Part shown: piece after piece, positions 7,960 to 18,936 of the stretch | Layout: every line of letters begins with the position of its first letter | Numbering within the stretch: the first letter of the stretch is position 1 | Assembly: GCA_011742915.1 (NCBI GenBank) | Contig: JAAQTN010000041.1 | Span: 1 to 48,651, forward strand | Length of the DNA: 48,651 nucleotides | Source of the DNA: Billgrantia desiderata | GTDB taxonomy: Bacteria; Pseudomonadota; Gammaproteobacteria; Pseudomonadales; Halomonadaceae | Direction: 5' to 3' | Translations under genes and position numbers: made by a program | Notes under the pieces: model-generated | Databases searched by the model: none | What the model was told of the DNA's origin: nothing | The model's input: only the letters and a program-made list of their open reading frames with translations

Positions 7960-9808
7960 CCGCTGCACAATGGAATTTGCTCAGTCGATTTCTGCGCGCT
8001 TCGAAAATGCACCAACGCTTCGTATGGGTGTAGACTGCAATCAGAAGCTAGATGTCGGATTTTTCTTCGATGGTATGGGGCGACATCTGGAAAGTGACGC
8101 TCAAAATGGTAGGGTTGGCAATATCGGAAAATTGTACGAAGCATATCCTCTTGAGAGCGAAAGTTCCAATATAAAATTAAGAAAATATTACTATTCAGGC
8201 CTTGGTACGCCTTTCGATGCTAGTATTTCAGAAAATGTTGCTGGCGCAGCCCATCGTGTCCCAAGCGAAGCTGAAACTACCCGTGATGGCCAGTTAAGGG
8301 ACAGTGCTATCGATGCTGCAAAAGATGTCGCATCCGGTAACCAAAGAGGACGTTGGTGGGAGGTGTTTGGACGTTCATTTAAGGGGTCTATCACTCGGCC
8401 TTGGAATTGGGTCAAGCAGGCTAGAGACTCTGTTGTACGCACAGGGGCTGAGGCCTTTGCACCTATCCGGGATAACACTATTGTTGCCAGTGTTCTGATG
8501 AGTGGCTCCCATACACGCCAGTCGGCCGCTATTCGAGACTTTCAACAAAGCGTGAGCGATGTGAAACAAGCCAGCCAGATGCCGCTGGCACAAATTCGAG
8601 TTTCCGTTTTCGGTTTTGACTTTGGTGCTGCCATGGCCAAGGCCTTTGTGCGCGAATTGCTGGATGATGTGTGTGAGAAAGAGGGAAGCAGCTATCTTTA
8701 TGCTGGCGCCGAAGTCAAGGTAATATTTGTCGGCTTGCTAGACTGCGTAGATCGTACACACCCCGAAATGGGACCGCTCGACTGGTTCCATCCACTGACA
8801 CCCGTGCTTGACGATGGCGGCCCTTTGCACCCAGGATGCCAGCGTGCTCTGCATCTTATCGCTGCTCACGAGCGACGCTATTATCGCCGTTGTCGCCCCT
8901 TGGGCGGGAGGAACCCTCAATGGCGAGAAGAGCTTTGCCCAGGTATCAGCGATGATATCGGTGGTGGTCTGGTTGCTGACGAACAAAAAGTCAGCGCCGA
9001 GTTGTCTCGAGCCGCATTACATAGAATGTATCGCCAAGCGATGAGCTCGGGCGTTCCTTATCCACCCTTGGAACGTCTACGTGAAAGAGACGCCATGACT
9101 GCCCAACTCTTCGAGCTCAATGATCGAATTGAAGGTTATTCATTGCTGGCCCTGGCCAGGCACTACCAACGCGAGACAGCGAGCCACAGTAGGCCGACAG
9201 TGGATGGTTTCCGCTTTCATACGTTAACTTACTTGGCCTGGTTGGCGCAGCGTTATCGAAACTATAGCGAGACTTTAGCAATACTGGAAAACCGGGAGGA
9301 TGCGCTTCCCAACCGCTACTACAACCGCACCATAGGTGCCGTAGCTGCGTCCGTCATGGGTAGTCGCGAACGGTGGCAGCTTGAGGAGGCCGAGCGTGGT
9401 GAAATCGACGCAGCACGAGAAGAGCTTAAGCAATCCTGGGGGTGGCTTGAACAAGTCGATAGCGAAGCTGCCTATATACGCAGGCGTTTTAGCTCGCCAG
9501 ATGGCAACACTCGGCGTCACGCAAGAGCTGTGCTTGGAGAAAATCGTATTCTGGCAGAAAGTTGGTATCAGTGGACTCGTGAGGTGTCACCACCTGCACT
9601 ACCGGAGCCAATTGACCTGCTATTTTCCTATGGGTTGCACGATAAGCAGCCGGAGGAAATGAACTATCGAAATCACCAACCTAGCCAAATTACCGGTGGG
9701 TATCGATTTATGACGTATCGTGGTATCGATCATCCAGGGGAAGAGTCTGCAGCTCAAGCAACAGAGCCACATCCACGCGAGCGACTGTCAGGTTGGGCAA
9801 TGCGATAG
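7952..9808 (+). CDS. Tle1-like (DUF2235) T6SS effector with Asp at the nucleophile position
   Basis: The product is 618 residues. It carries the DUF2235/Tle1 alpha/beta-hydrolase layout: an N-terminal strand with VGFFFDGMGRH (35-45), the nucleophile elbow after VSVF, a LGLFD-like strand reading FVGLLDC, and a DIGGG segment. Tle1 proteins are phospholipases delivered by T6SS, normally with a GFSRG elbow. Here the elbow reads GFDFG (221-225), placing Asp223 where Ser belongs, and the usual HSDIGGG-like motif reads SDDIGGG (333-339). It could be inactive, or an Asp-nucleophile hydrolase as known for epoxide hydrolases and haloalkane dehalogenases; this is speculative. ATG 7952 overlaps the preceding gene. 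The long C-terminal region is unrecognised. The GC content is low for this genome, suggesting transfer. Confidence 0.82.
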   Translation: MIDRCTMEFAQSISARFENAPTLRMGVDCNQKLDVGFFFDGMGRHLESDAQNGRVGNIGKLYEAYPLESESSNIKLRKYYYSGLGTPFDASISENVAGAAHRVPSEAETTRDGQLRDSAIDAAKDVASGNQRGRWWEVFGRSFKGSITRPWNWVKQARDSVVRTGAEAFAPIRDNTIVASVLMSGSHTRQSAAIRDFQQSVSDVKQASQMPLAQIRVSVFGFDFGAAMAKAFVRELLDDVCEKEGSSYLYAGAEVKVIFVGLLDCVDRTHPEMGPLDWFHPLTPVLDDGGPLHPGCQRALHLIAAHERRYYRRCRPLGGRNPQWREELCPGISDDIGGGLVADEQKVSAELSRAALHRMYRQAMSSGVPYPPLERLRERDAMTAQLFELNDRIEGYSLLALARHYQRETASHSRPTVDGFRFHTLTYLAWLAQRYRNYSETLAILENREDALPNRYYNRTIGAVAASVMGSRERWQLEEAERGEIDAAREELKQSWGWLEQVDSEAAYIRRRFSSPDGNTRRHARAVLGENRILAESWYQWTREVSPPALPEPIDLLFSYGLHDKQPEEMNYRNHQPSQITGGYRFMTYRGIDHPGEESAAQATEPHPRERLSGWAMR

Positions 9809-9811
9809 ACG

Positions 9812-10810
9812 ATGCAGAGCATCAAGACCTACTTCGCCGATCTATCCCAGCGGCTTGGCTTGGCCGATGAGCTGATCGTGTTATCGCCCAAGCGCCGGGC
9901 CGCCAAGCAACCCATGCAGTTAGGCGAGGTGCAGGACCAAACCGAGCACTACTTGGATCTCTCCAGCGGTGCCGAAGAAGGCAAGGGGATCTTTACCGGG
10001 GTATGGGGGATGGGGGCGATCTATATGTTTCTTATTATGTCGCCCGTTATTTTTCAGGACTGGGAGGGGGCGCTCTATGTCTTCACGACCGCCGCTATCA
10101 TGTTCGGGATCACATCGGTAGTCTTTCTGCTCGAAGTCTTCTGGCCATCCTCTTCCCCTATCCGCTTTAACCGCCGTACCCGGGAGGTCTATTTTCAGGA
10201 CAAGGACAAGCTCTACCACGCACCTTGGGACGAGGCGGTGGCCTGGATGCAGGAGAGCCGCACGGTGACCCAGTACACCGGCGCCATGACTGAGACTCCG
10301 TTACAGCTGTTGCTGCAGCGTTATGGAAATGCGGAGGAGGTGATTGCCTTGCGTCTCAATCTGCCCATGGGACGTACCGCGGAAACCCAGGGCATGTTCT
10401 GGGAATATCTGCGCTGCTATATGGAGAAAGGGCCCTGGTTCGACGAGCAGGGAAATCCCTTGAGCGCTTCCAACCGTAAAGAGGTGTTGGAAAAATATCG
10501 GAAAAAGCATAAGACAGCTAAAGTCAATCTTCAATTGAATCGTGACTTGGTTCAGAAGAATATCATGCCGCGAGGACGGATGTGGGCAACCACAGTTTTT
10601 GAGGTTTTCATGCTCCCTCTTTTTTACATCCGCGACCTGACCGCTAAATATGCCCGCCAGCGCGCGGCCAGCAATCAGTGGCATCCTCTGGTCAAGGAGC
10701 GCTGCCGTCCGGATGGGCCCACCACACGACTCTACGATCTGGAAGTGGCTGAGGGATTGCACGAAGGTGCTGAGGTGAGTGCTGCCGAGCAGGCTCCTGC
10801 TCCAAGGTGA
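9812..10810 (+). CDS. DUF6708-type membrane protein of the T6SS cassette
   Basis: The product is 332 residues and begins three bases after the effector stop codon. Two membrane helices lie at about residues 60-80 and 85-110; they are followed by a cytoplasmic-type domain with PIRFNRRTREVYF and PWDEAVAWM, the features I associate with DUF6708. A third hydrophobic stretch is near 262-275. Proteins of this type sit beside VgrG/Tle cargo genes in many gammaproteobacteria, and their role is unproven; immunity or delivery help are the usual guesses. Base composition returns part of the way to the genome level. The convergent transporter gene ends ten bases further on, with no obvious terminator between them. 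Confidence 0.75.
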   Translation: MQSIKTYFADLSQRLGLADELIVLSPKRRAAKQPMQLGEVQDQTEHYLDLSSGAEEGKGIFTGVWGMGAIYMFLIMSPVIFQDWEGALYVFTTAAIMFGITSVVFLLEVFWPSSSPIRFNRRTREVYFQDKDKLYHAPWDEAVAWMQESRTVTQYTGAMTETPLQLLLQRYGNAEEVIALRLNLPMGRTAETQGMFWEYLRCYMEKGPWFDEQGNPLSASNRKEVLEKYRKKHKTAKVNLQLNRDLVQKNIMPRGRMWATTVFEVFMLPLFYIRDLTAKYARQRAASNQWHPLVKERCRPDGPTTRLYDLEVAEGLHEGAEVSAAEQAPAPR

Positions 10811-10820
10811 GCGCTGACCG

Positions 10821-11996
10821 CTACCCCTTCCCCGGCCCTTGCCACACCCTCAGTCTGCCTACCCAGGCCAGTTCCTGCGAGGCTTCGCGCAGTTCGCGGG
10901 CGGCGTCTTCCAGGCTCTGGTTGGGCGGTAGGTGGCGTACGTACACCGAGATGTCGATCTGTTCGGCGAGGTAGTGCAAATCGAGGGCGACGCGCTGCTG
11001 CCACACTTTGCAGTCGTGCCAGGCGTCGTCGAGCATGCCTTCCACGTCCTGACGCAGGGGCAGGCCGGGGCGCAGGCTGTGTTCGGTTTCGCCTTCGTCA
11101 TCTTCGGGGTCGATGTGGAAGGTCACGTCGGCCAGGTTGGAGAAGGCGTTGCGCAGTTGGCGGCTCACGGCATTGCCGATCTCGTGGGCTTCGGAAACGG
11201 TCAGCCGTGGCGCCACCACGATATGCAGGTCGAGTACGAACTGACTGCCCAGCGAACGCGTGCGCAGGTCATGTACGCCGTGTACGCCAGGGACGTCCTC
11301 GGCGATGCTCTGCATCTGCTGACGCTCGGCTTCCGGCAGGGCGGTGTCGATCAGCTCGCGGCTCGATTCCCACAGCAGCCGCCAACCCACCTGACCGACC
11401 ATGATGCCGACCAGAATGGCGGCGACGGCATCGACCCAGCCGGCGCCGAACTGTGCCGCCACCAGGCCGATCAGCACCGCCACGGTGGAGAGCGCATCGG
11501 AGCGGGAGTGCCAGGCGTTGGCCTCGAGCAGGCGCGACTTTACGCGCTTTGCCACGCGCAGGGTGTAACGGAAGATCCACTCCTTGGCGATCAATGCCAC
11601 CACGGCCACGCCGATGGCCCATAGGCCGGGTGCGGCGAAGGGTTCGCCGCCGAGCAGACGCATGAGGCTGGCCCAGGCAATGCCGCCGGCCACGAAGATC
11701 AGCACGCTGCCCAGCGCCAGTGTCGCCAGCGTCTCGATACGGCCATGGCCGTATGGGTGGTCGCTGTCCGGTTCCTGGCGGCCGTAGTGGGTTGCCGCCA
11801 CGACGAAGCCGTCGGTCACCAGATCGGAGAAGGAGTGGATACCGTCGGCAATCAGGGCGGCCGAGCCCACCAGAAAACCGGTGATCAGCTTGAGCAGGCC
11901 AACGGCAAGGTCGATGGCGGCGCCGATCAGCGTGACCCGATGGGCCTCGCGGGTCTGGGCGCCGCGGTCGAGCGGCGCATGAGCGTGCGCGCTCAT
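10821..11996 (-). CDS. Cation diffusion facilitator (CDF) metal efflux transporter
   Basis: The product is 391 residues. About six membrane helices carry the CDF metal-site motifs HSFSDLVTD and HSRSDALS, plus HPYGHGR between helices, followed by a cytoplasmic ferredoxin-like domain. Such transporters exchange Zn, Fe, Co or Mn for protons at the inner membrane; the metal cannot be read from the sequence. The C-terminal domain is extended by about 80 residues rich in acidic residues and tryptophan compared with FieF. A GGGAGG ribosome site lies five bases before ATG 11996. The start overlaps the stop of the acyltransferase gene by four bases, so the two are translationally linked. Confidence 0.9.
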   Translation of the reverse strand: MSAHAHAPLDRGAQTREAHRVTLIGAAIDLAVGLLKLITGFLVGSAALIADGIHSFSDLVTDGFVVAATHYGRQEPDSDHPYGHGRIETLATLALGSVLIFVAGGIAWASLMRLLGGEPFAAPGLWAIGVAVVALIAKEWIFRYTLRVAKRVKSRLLEANAWHSRSDALSTVAVLIGLVAAQFGAGWVDAVAAILVGIMVGQVGWRLLWESSRELIDTALPEAERQQMQSIAEDVPGVHGVHDLRTRSLGSQFVLDLHIVVAPRLTVSEAHEIGNAVSRQLRNAFSNLADVTFHIDPEDDEGETEHSLRPGLPLRQDVEGMLDDAWHDCKVWQQRVALDLHYLAEQIDISVYVRHLPPNQSLEDAARELREASQELAWVGRLRVWQGPGKG

Positions 11997-13213
11997 GCGC
12001 CTCCCAGGTTGCGGCCGGCGAGCTGGGCGGCCTTGTTACGCACCGGGTTGGCGTATTGGGCCAGCCACCAACTGCGCAGTTCGGCGGGCACCTCGTTCAG
12101 GCGGGCCTGGAAACGGGCCCGGTCCACGTCGCTGACCTCGCTCAGGTCCAGCAGCTCCGGCGCGTCGCCCAGGGCTTCCAGTGCCAGGTAGTGGCTGGGG
12201 AAGAGGCGATAGCCACCGATCACCTGGCGGTCGATCTCGGCGGCAACGGCTTCGGGGGTGTCGAAGCCGGCGCCCAGCGGTTCGCCGAAGCGCAGCTCCA
12301 CGCGACCCTTGCGGCCGGTGATGCCGGCCACGATGGACTGGATATCCTCGAACTCGCTCTTCTCGTAATGCCCCTGGCTGTGAATGGCGTGCAGCTCGCG
12401 CGCCTTCTGCAGGTCGCAGGGGTCGTACTCGTAGCTGATCGAGACCGGCACCATGCGCAGCTCGGCAATGGCATCGCCGATGGGGGCGTTGCGCTGCTCC
12501 ATGCGGTGCGCCATGGTCAGCATCTTGATGATCGCCGGGTCGGTACGGTCGATACCGTCCTTGGCGCGCCCCTCGCGCTGGGCCATCCAGATCGAGTGGT
12601 TGTCCTCGACGATGGAGTGGCGAATGTAGCTCGAGAGGTTCTGGTAAGCCGCCAGCATGGCGCGTTTGCCGCGCAGCGCGCGTGGCACGATGAAGCTCTT
12701 GTTGAGCCGCATCAGATCGGTCACGTAGGGCTTCTTGAGTAGATTGTCGCCAATGGCGATGCGCACGGTGTCGCGGCCCGCCTGGTGCAGGGCGAAGTTG
12801 ACGAAGGCCGGGTCCAGCGAGATGTCGCGATGGTTGCCGATGAACAGGTAGGCCGTGTCCGCGTTCAGATTCTCCAGCCCCTCGACGCGAAAGTCGTCGG
12901 TGGAGGTGCGGATCATGCGGTTCATGTAATAGGCCACGCGCATCTGGAAATCGTGCACGCTGGCCACGCCCCGGGTTTCGCGCCGAATGGCATAGGAAGC
13001 CAGCGCGCGGGCCAGCCAGGGCAGGGTGCGGCTTAAGCGCGGCAGCCGGTAGCGGGTCAGGGCATCGAGCAGCTCGCGGTTGCCGGCCAGATTCGCCAGT
13101 ACCGCGGCCACTTCGTCATCGCGATAGGGTCGGATGTCTGCCCAGGGATCGGTGGGCGTCGCGCCAGTCGGATTCTCGGTCATCGGTTCTTCTTGGTTAC
13201 CGGATTCGGTCAT
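11993..13213 (-). CDS. PlsC-like glycerophospholipid acyltransferase family protein
   Basis: The product is 406 residues, longer than PlsC (about 240). The acyltransferase signature NHRDISLDP (about residues 127-135) fits the NHxxxxD block, and FIVPRA with WMAQREGRAKDG matches later acceptor-site blocks. No convincing membrane helix is visible, so it is probably a peripheral enzyme transferring acyl groups to a glycerol-phosphate-type acceptor; the substrate is unknown. The start at 13213 overlaps the rdgC stop codon (ATGA). A second in-frame ATG at 13183 is possible. With rdgC and the CDF transporter it forms an overlapping minus-strand run whose members have no obvious common task. Confidence 0.82.
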   Translation of the reverse strand: MTESGNQEEPMTENPTGATPTDPWADIRPYRDDEVAAVLANLAGNRELLDALTRYRLPRLSRTLPWLARALASYAIRRETRGVASVHDFQMRVAYYMNRMIRTSTDDFRVEGLENLNADTAYLFIGNHRDISLDPAFVNFALHQAGRDTVRIAIGDNLLKKPYVTDLMRLNKSFIVPRALRGKRAMLAAYQNLSSYIRHSIVEDNHSIWMAQREGRAKDGIDRTDPAIIKMLTMAHRMEQRNAPIGDAIAELRMVPVSISYEYDPCDLQKARELHAIHSQGHYEKSEFEDIQSIVAGITGRKGRVELRFGEPLGAGFDTPEAVAAEIDRQVIGGYRLFPSHYLALEALGDAPELLDLSEVSDVDRARFQARLNEVPAELRSWWLAQYANPVRNKAAQLAGRNLGGA

Positions 13214-14139
13214 GCACTTGCCTGCGCAGCGCCATTGGCTTCGCCGCCGAGCCAGTCGATCAGCCGCTCTATCTCTTCTGCCAGGGCCTGTGTCATCAGC
13301 ATGAAATCGGCTTCGAGGCGCACGATGGCATCTCCATCGTCCTCGGTTTCGCTGGCCTCGTCGATCAGTGCGTCACTGAACCGCAGGGATTTCAGCGTCA
13401 GATCGTCGTGCAGCACATAGCCCAGGCGGCCTTCCACTTCGATGGCCAGGCGGCTGGCCTGCTTGCCCGTCGCCAGCAGCTGCTGGATCTCGTCGCTGTC
13501 GAGATCCACCTGGCGGGCGCGCAGCACGCCATCGTCGCCCTTGGCCTTGAGCTCCACCTGGTCGCCCAGCTGCAGCGCGGCAGGGCGTGACTTCTCGTCG
13601 GCGAGCCACTGCGTCATGGCACGCATCGGCAGGGTTTGGGCGCTCAACGGGGTCACCTTGAGGCTGCCCAGGGTCTCGCGCAGCAGATCGAGCGCCTCCT
13701 CGGCGCGCTTGCGGGAGCTGGTGTTCACCGCGATCAGCTCGCGACGGGTATCCCACCACAGGTCGACCTTCTGGCTGCGAACGAAGGCGCGCGGCAGCAG
13801 CTCCTCGTAAACCTGCTCCTTGAGTTCCTGCTTCTCCTGGCGGCGCAGCTTGCGCCCCTCGCGGGCCTCGATCTCGGCGCTGCGCTCTTCCACTTCCTCG
13901 CGCACCACGCCGGCGGGCAGCAGGCGCTCATGGCGCAGCATGGTCATCAGGCGCTGTCCCTGCAGTTCGTGCAGCAGCGCGGTGCCGGCACGGCCCGCGG
14001 GCGGACACCACCCCACGCGCCTGGCTTCCTGGCTGCCGGGCGTGCGTGCCGCCTGTCCGGCCAGGGCCTCTTCAAGGTCGGCGGCGGGGATCGCCGCCGC
14101 CCCGTGCAGGCGGTAAAGGTGCAAGTGCTTGAACCACAT
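13210..14139 (-). CDS. rdgC: Recombination-associated protein RdgC
   Basis: The product is 309 residues, the usual RdgC length. Conserved stretches include the N-terminal MWFKHLHLYRL, RVGWCPP, LLPAGVVREEVEER and KVDLWWDTRRELIAVNTSS. RdgC is a ring-shaped DNA-binding protein that limits RecA access to DNA and is associated with the nucleoid. ATG 14139 follows CAGGGA by seven bases. It is the first gene of the minus-strand run rdgC-acyltransferase-CDF, divergent from the thioesterase gene across a 184-base intergenic region that contains a strong palindrome. Confidence 0.95.
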   Translation of the reverse strand: MWFKHLHLYRLHGAAAIPAADLEEALAGQAARTPGSQEARRVGWCPPAGRAGTALLHELQGQRLMTMLRHERLLPAGVVREEVEERSAEIEAREGRKLRRQEKQELKEQVYEELLPRAFVRSQKVDLWWDTRRELIAVNTSSRKRAEEALDLLRETLGSLKVTPLSAQTLPMRAMTQWLADEKSRPAALQLGDQVELKAKGDDGVLRARQVDLDSDEIQQLLATGKQASRLAIEVEGRLGYVLHDDLTLKSLRFSDALIDEASETEDDGDAIVRLEADFMLMTQALAEEIERLIDWLGGEANGAAQASA

Positions 14140-14238
14140 GGTGCATTCCCTGAGCGTAAAGGACGCATATTATGGCGAAGGGGGAGGCCGGGTTCCAGTG
14201 GCACGTTTGCCGCTGGCCGCTTATCGGTCAAGGTGAAA

Positions 14239-14258
14239 ATTCAAACCATTGTTTGAAT
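14239..14258. promoter_or_regulatory. Palindromic operator resembling a PsrA site
   Basis: ATTCAAAC and GTTTGAAT form a perfect eight-base inverted repeat with a four-base spacer. The core CAAAC-N4-GTTTG fits the published pattern for PsrA, a fatty-acid-responsive TetR regulator of Pseudomonas. It overlaps the likely -35 box of the thioesterase gene, the arrangement of a repressor site. It could also affect divergent rdgC. No psrA gene is in the window. Confidence 0.6.
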
Positions 14259-14282
14259 CTGGCGCGGCGGCGGGCCTAGAAT
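14253..14282 (+). promoter_or_regulatory. Candidate promoter of the thioesterase gene
   Basis: TTGAAT (14253-14258) and TAGAAT (14277-14282) are 18 bases apart, about 40 bases before the start codon. The -35 box lies in the right arm of the palindrome at 14239-14258. Confidence 0.5.
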
Positions 14283-14323
14283 CGAGCGGAATCAACCCCT
14301 CGACGCATCAAGGAGAGCATCGC

Positions 14324-14752
14324 ATGGATCCCCGTATTTCCCGTGTCACCCTGCGCGTGCGTGGCTATCACCTGGACGGCTACGGTCACGTCAACAATGC
14401 CCGCTACCTGGAGTTTCTGGAAGAGGGGCGCTGGGGTTACTTCGACGACCGCCCCGACCTGGCGCGTCATTTCGCTTCGGGCGACCCGGCGCTGGTAGCG
14501 GTCAACCTCAACATCAACTATCGCCAGGCCGCGGTGGCCGGCGACGACCTGGAAGTGCTGACCCGCATTGCCGAACTGAGCAGCCGCAGCGCGCGCATGT
14601 ATCAGGAGATCCGTCGTATCGGCGACGGCAAGCCGATCGCCGATGCCGACCTCACCTTCGTGCTGCTCGACGTACGGGCCAAGCAGGCCATGGCAATAGA
14701 AGGCGAGATCCTCCAGGCGCTGGAGCCGCTCGTGCTGCCGAAAGCGTCGTAA
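14324..14752 (+). CDS. Hot-dog-fold acyl-CoA thioesterase (FadM/YbgC type)
   Basis: The product is 142 residues with the 4-hydroxybenzoyl-CoA thioesterase layout: RVRGYHLDGYGHVNNARYL near the N-terminus includes the active-site Asp-x-x-Gly-H-V-N segment, followed by the central helix EEGRWGYF and a four-strand sheet. Such enzymes cleave acyl-CoA to free fatty acid and CoA in the cytoplasm; FadM of E. coli acts on long-chain products of beta-oxidation. ATG 14324 has an AAGGAGA ribosome site; the open frame extends upstream to 14249 but without a start signal. The fatty-acid-type operator upstream supports a role in acyl-CoA metabolism. Confidence 0.88.
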   Translation: MDPRISRVTLRVRGYHLDGYGHVNNARYLEFLEEGRWGYFDDRPDLARHFASGDPALVAVNLNINYRQAAVAGDDLEVLTRIAELSSRSARMYQEIRRIGDGKPIADADLTFVLLDVRAKQAMAIEGEILQALEPLVLPKAS

Positions 14753-14831
14753 GTCCCAGCATCATTTGCCTGGCCGTGTCCAGGCCTCCTTTGCACTGTC
14801 CCTCAAGCTGCCTTTGTGCCGGCCGGAGTGG

Positions 14832-14837
14832 TATGAT
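14832..14837 (+). promoter_or_regulatory. Candidate -10 box for gyrA
   Basis: TATGAT is a good sigma-70 -10 box 90 bases before the gyrA start codon. No convincing -35 box lies 16-18 bases upstream. Supercoiling-sensitive gyrase promoters are often of this kind. Confidence 0.4.
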
Positions 14838-14926
14838 GGCAGGCTGTAATGGCGCGCCACGCCTCGGCCACGGCTTGGCTTGACGGAGCGCGCCAAACCG
14901 CTGCAGTGCAAAGGATTCGACGACCC

Positions 14927-17665
<2,739 letters not shown>

Positions 17666-17679
17666 GGCTTGCCGCCAAG

Positions 17680-17810
17680 CCGAGCGATGAGCGCCGGGGA
17701 GAAGTCGGAGCGAGGGTTTTTTGCCATGGAAGGCAAAAATAGCGCCCAGGGATGGGTTCACAGCGCCCTCGCGAGACTTCTCGACGGAGCAGCTCATCGC
17801 GTGTCGGTTC
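17680..17810. repeat. Long imperfect palindrome between gyrA and serC
   Basis: The left arm (about 17683-17715: GCGATGAGC, GAGAAGTC, GCGAGGG blocks) is repeated inverted in the right arm (about 17768-17802: CCCTCGC, GACTTCTC, GCTCATCGC). A central eight-base hairpin TTTTTGCC/GGCAAAAA sits at about 17716-17738. The layout resembles interspersed palindromic elements that I recall from Halomonas genomes. It could act as a terminator or transcript stabiliser between gyrA and serC. Only one copy is obvious in this window. Confidence 0.65.
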
Positions 17811-17847
17811 AGTAACCATGCTTGAGCTGAGACGGAACACCACGCTG

Positions 17848-18933
17848 ATGACACGCCACTATAATTTCTGCGCCGGTCCCGCGGCGCTGCCCACCCCGGT
17901 GCTGGAACGCGCAAGGGAAGAGCTGCTCGACTACCAGGGCCGTGGGCTCTCGGTCATGGAGATGAGCCACCGCTCGCCCGAGTTCGTCGCCATCGCCGAG
18001 CAGGCCGAGGCCGACCTGCGCGAGCTGCTCGCCGTACCCGAGAACTACAAGGTGCTGTTCCTGCAGGGCGGCGCCAGCCTGCAGTTCTCCATGGTGCCGA
18101 TGAACCTGCTGGGGCAGGGCGGCGCCGCGAATTTCCTCTATACCGGTATCTGGGGCAAGAAGGCGCTGGCGGAAGCCAAGCAGTTGGGCTTTGCGGTGCA
18201 CATGGCCGGCTCCAGCGAGCCCAGCGGCCACGCCGAAGTGCCCACCCAGGCCGACATCGCGCTCTCCGCCGATGCCGCCTACCTGCACTACACCGCCAAC
18301 GAAACCATCGGCGGGCTCGAGTTCGACTACATCCCCGATGTCGGCGTGCCGCTGGTGTGCGACTACTCCTCCAGCATCCTGGCCGAGCCGCTCGACGTGT
18401 CGCGTTTCGGCGTGATCTACGCGGGTGCGCAGAAGAACATCGGCCCTGCCGGGCTCACCCTGGTGCTGGTACGCGACGACCTGCTCGACCGGCGCTGCCC
18501 GCGCATTCCCAGCCTGTTCGACTACCAGGCCATGGCCGAGGCGGGCTCCATGGTCAATACGCCGCCCACCTACGCCTGGTACCTGGCGGGGCTGGTGTTC
18601 CAGTGGCTCAAGCACGACATCGGCGGGCTCGAGGCCATGGCGACGATCAACTCGCGCAAGGCGGCCAAGCTCTACGCGGCCATCGACGCCAGCGGCTTCT
18701 ATTCCAACCCCATCGCGCCGCGCAACCGCTCGCGCATGAACGTGCCTTTCGTGCTGGCCGATGCCAGCCTGGACAAGACGTTCCTGGCCGAAGCCGAACA
18801 AGCCGGGCTGCTCAACCTCGCGGGCCATCGCAGCGTCGGTGGCATGCGGGCAAGCCTCTACAACGCCGTACCCGAAGCGGCCGTCGATACCTTGATCGAC
18901 TTCATGGCCGATTTCGAGCAACGCAGGGGATAA
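17848..18933 (+). CDS. serC: Phosphoserine/phosphohydroxythreonine aminotransferase
   Basis: The product is 361 residues, the standard SerC length. It begins with the family hallmark HYNFCAGPAALP and includes RGLSVMEMSHRSPEF, the phosphate-binding LQGGASLQFS, and AGAQKNIGPAG containing the PLP-binding lysine. SerC makes phosphoserine from 3-phosphohydroxypyruvate for serine synthesis and acts in the PLP pathway. ATG 17848 is chosen because conservation starts there; ATG 17818 in frame is an alternative and neither has a strong ribosome site. It stands first in the serC-pheA-tyrA/aroA-cmk-rpsA order common in Pseudomonas and relatives. Confidence 0.96.
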   Translation: MTRHYNFCAGPAALPTPVLERAREELLDYQGRGLSVMEMSHRSPEFVAIAEQAEADLRELLAVPENYKVLFLQGGASLQFSMVPMNLLGQGGAANFLYTGIWGKKALAEAKQLGFAVHMAGSSEPSGHAEVPTQADIALSADAAYLHYTANETIGGLEFDYIPDVGVPLVCDYSSSILAEPLDVSRFGVIYAGAQKNIGPAGLTLVLVRDDLLDRRCPRIPSLFDYQAMAEAGSMVNTPPTYAWYLAGLVFQWLKHDIGGLEAMATINSRKAAKLYAAIDASGFYSNPIAPRNRSRMNVPFVLADASLDKTFLAEAEQAGLLNLAGHRSVGGMRASLYNAVPEAAVDTLIDFMADFEQRRG

Positions 18934-18936
18934 GCC

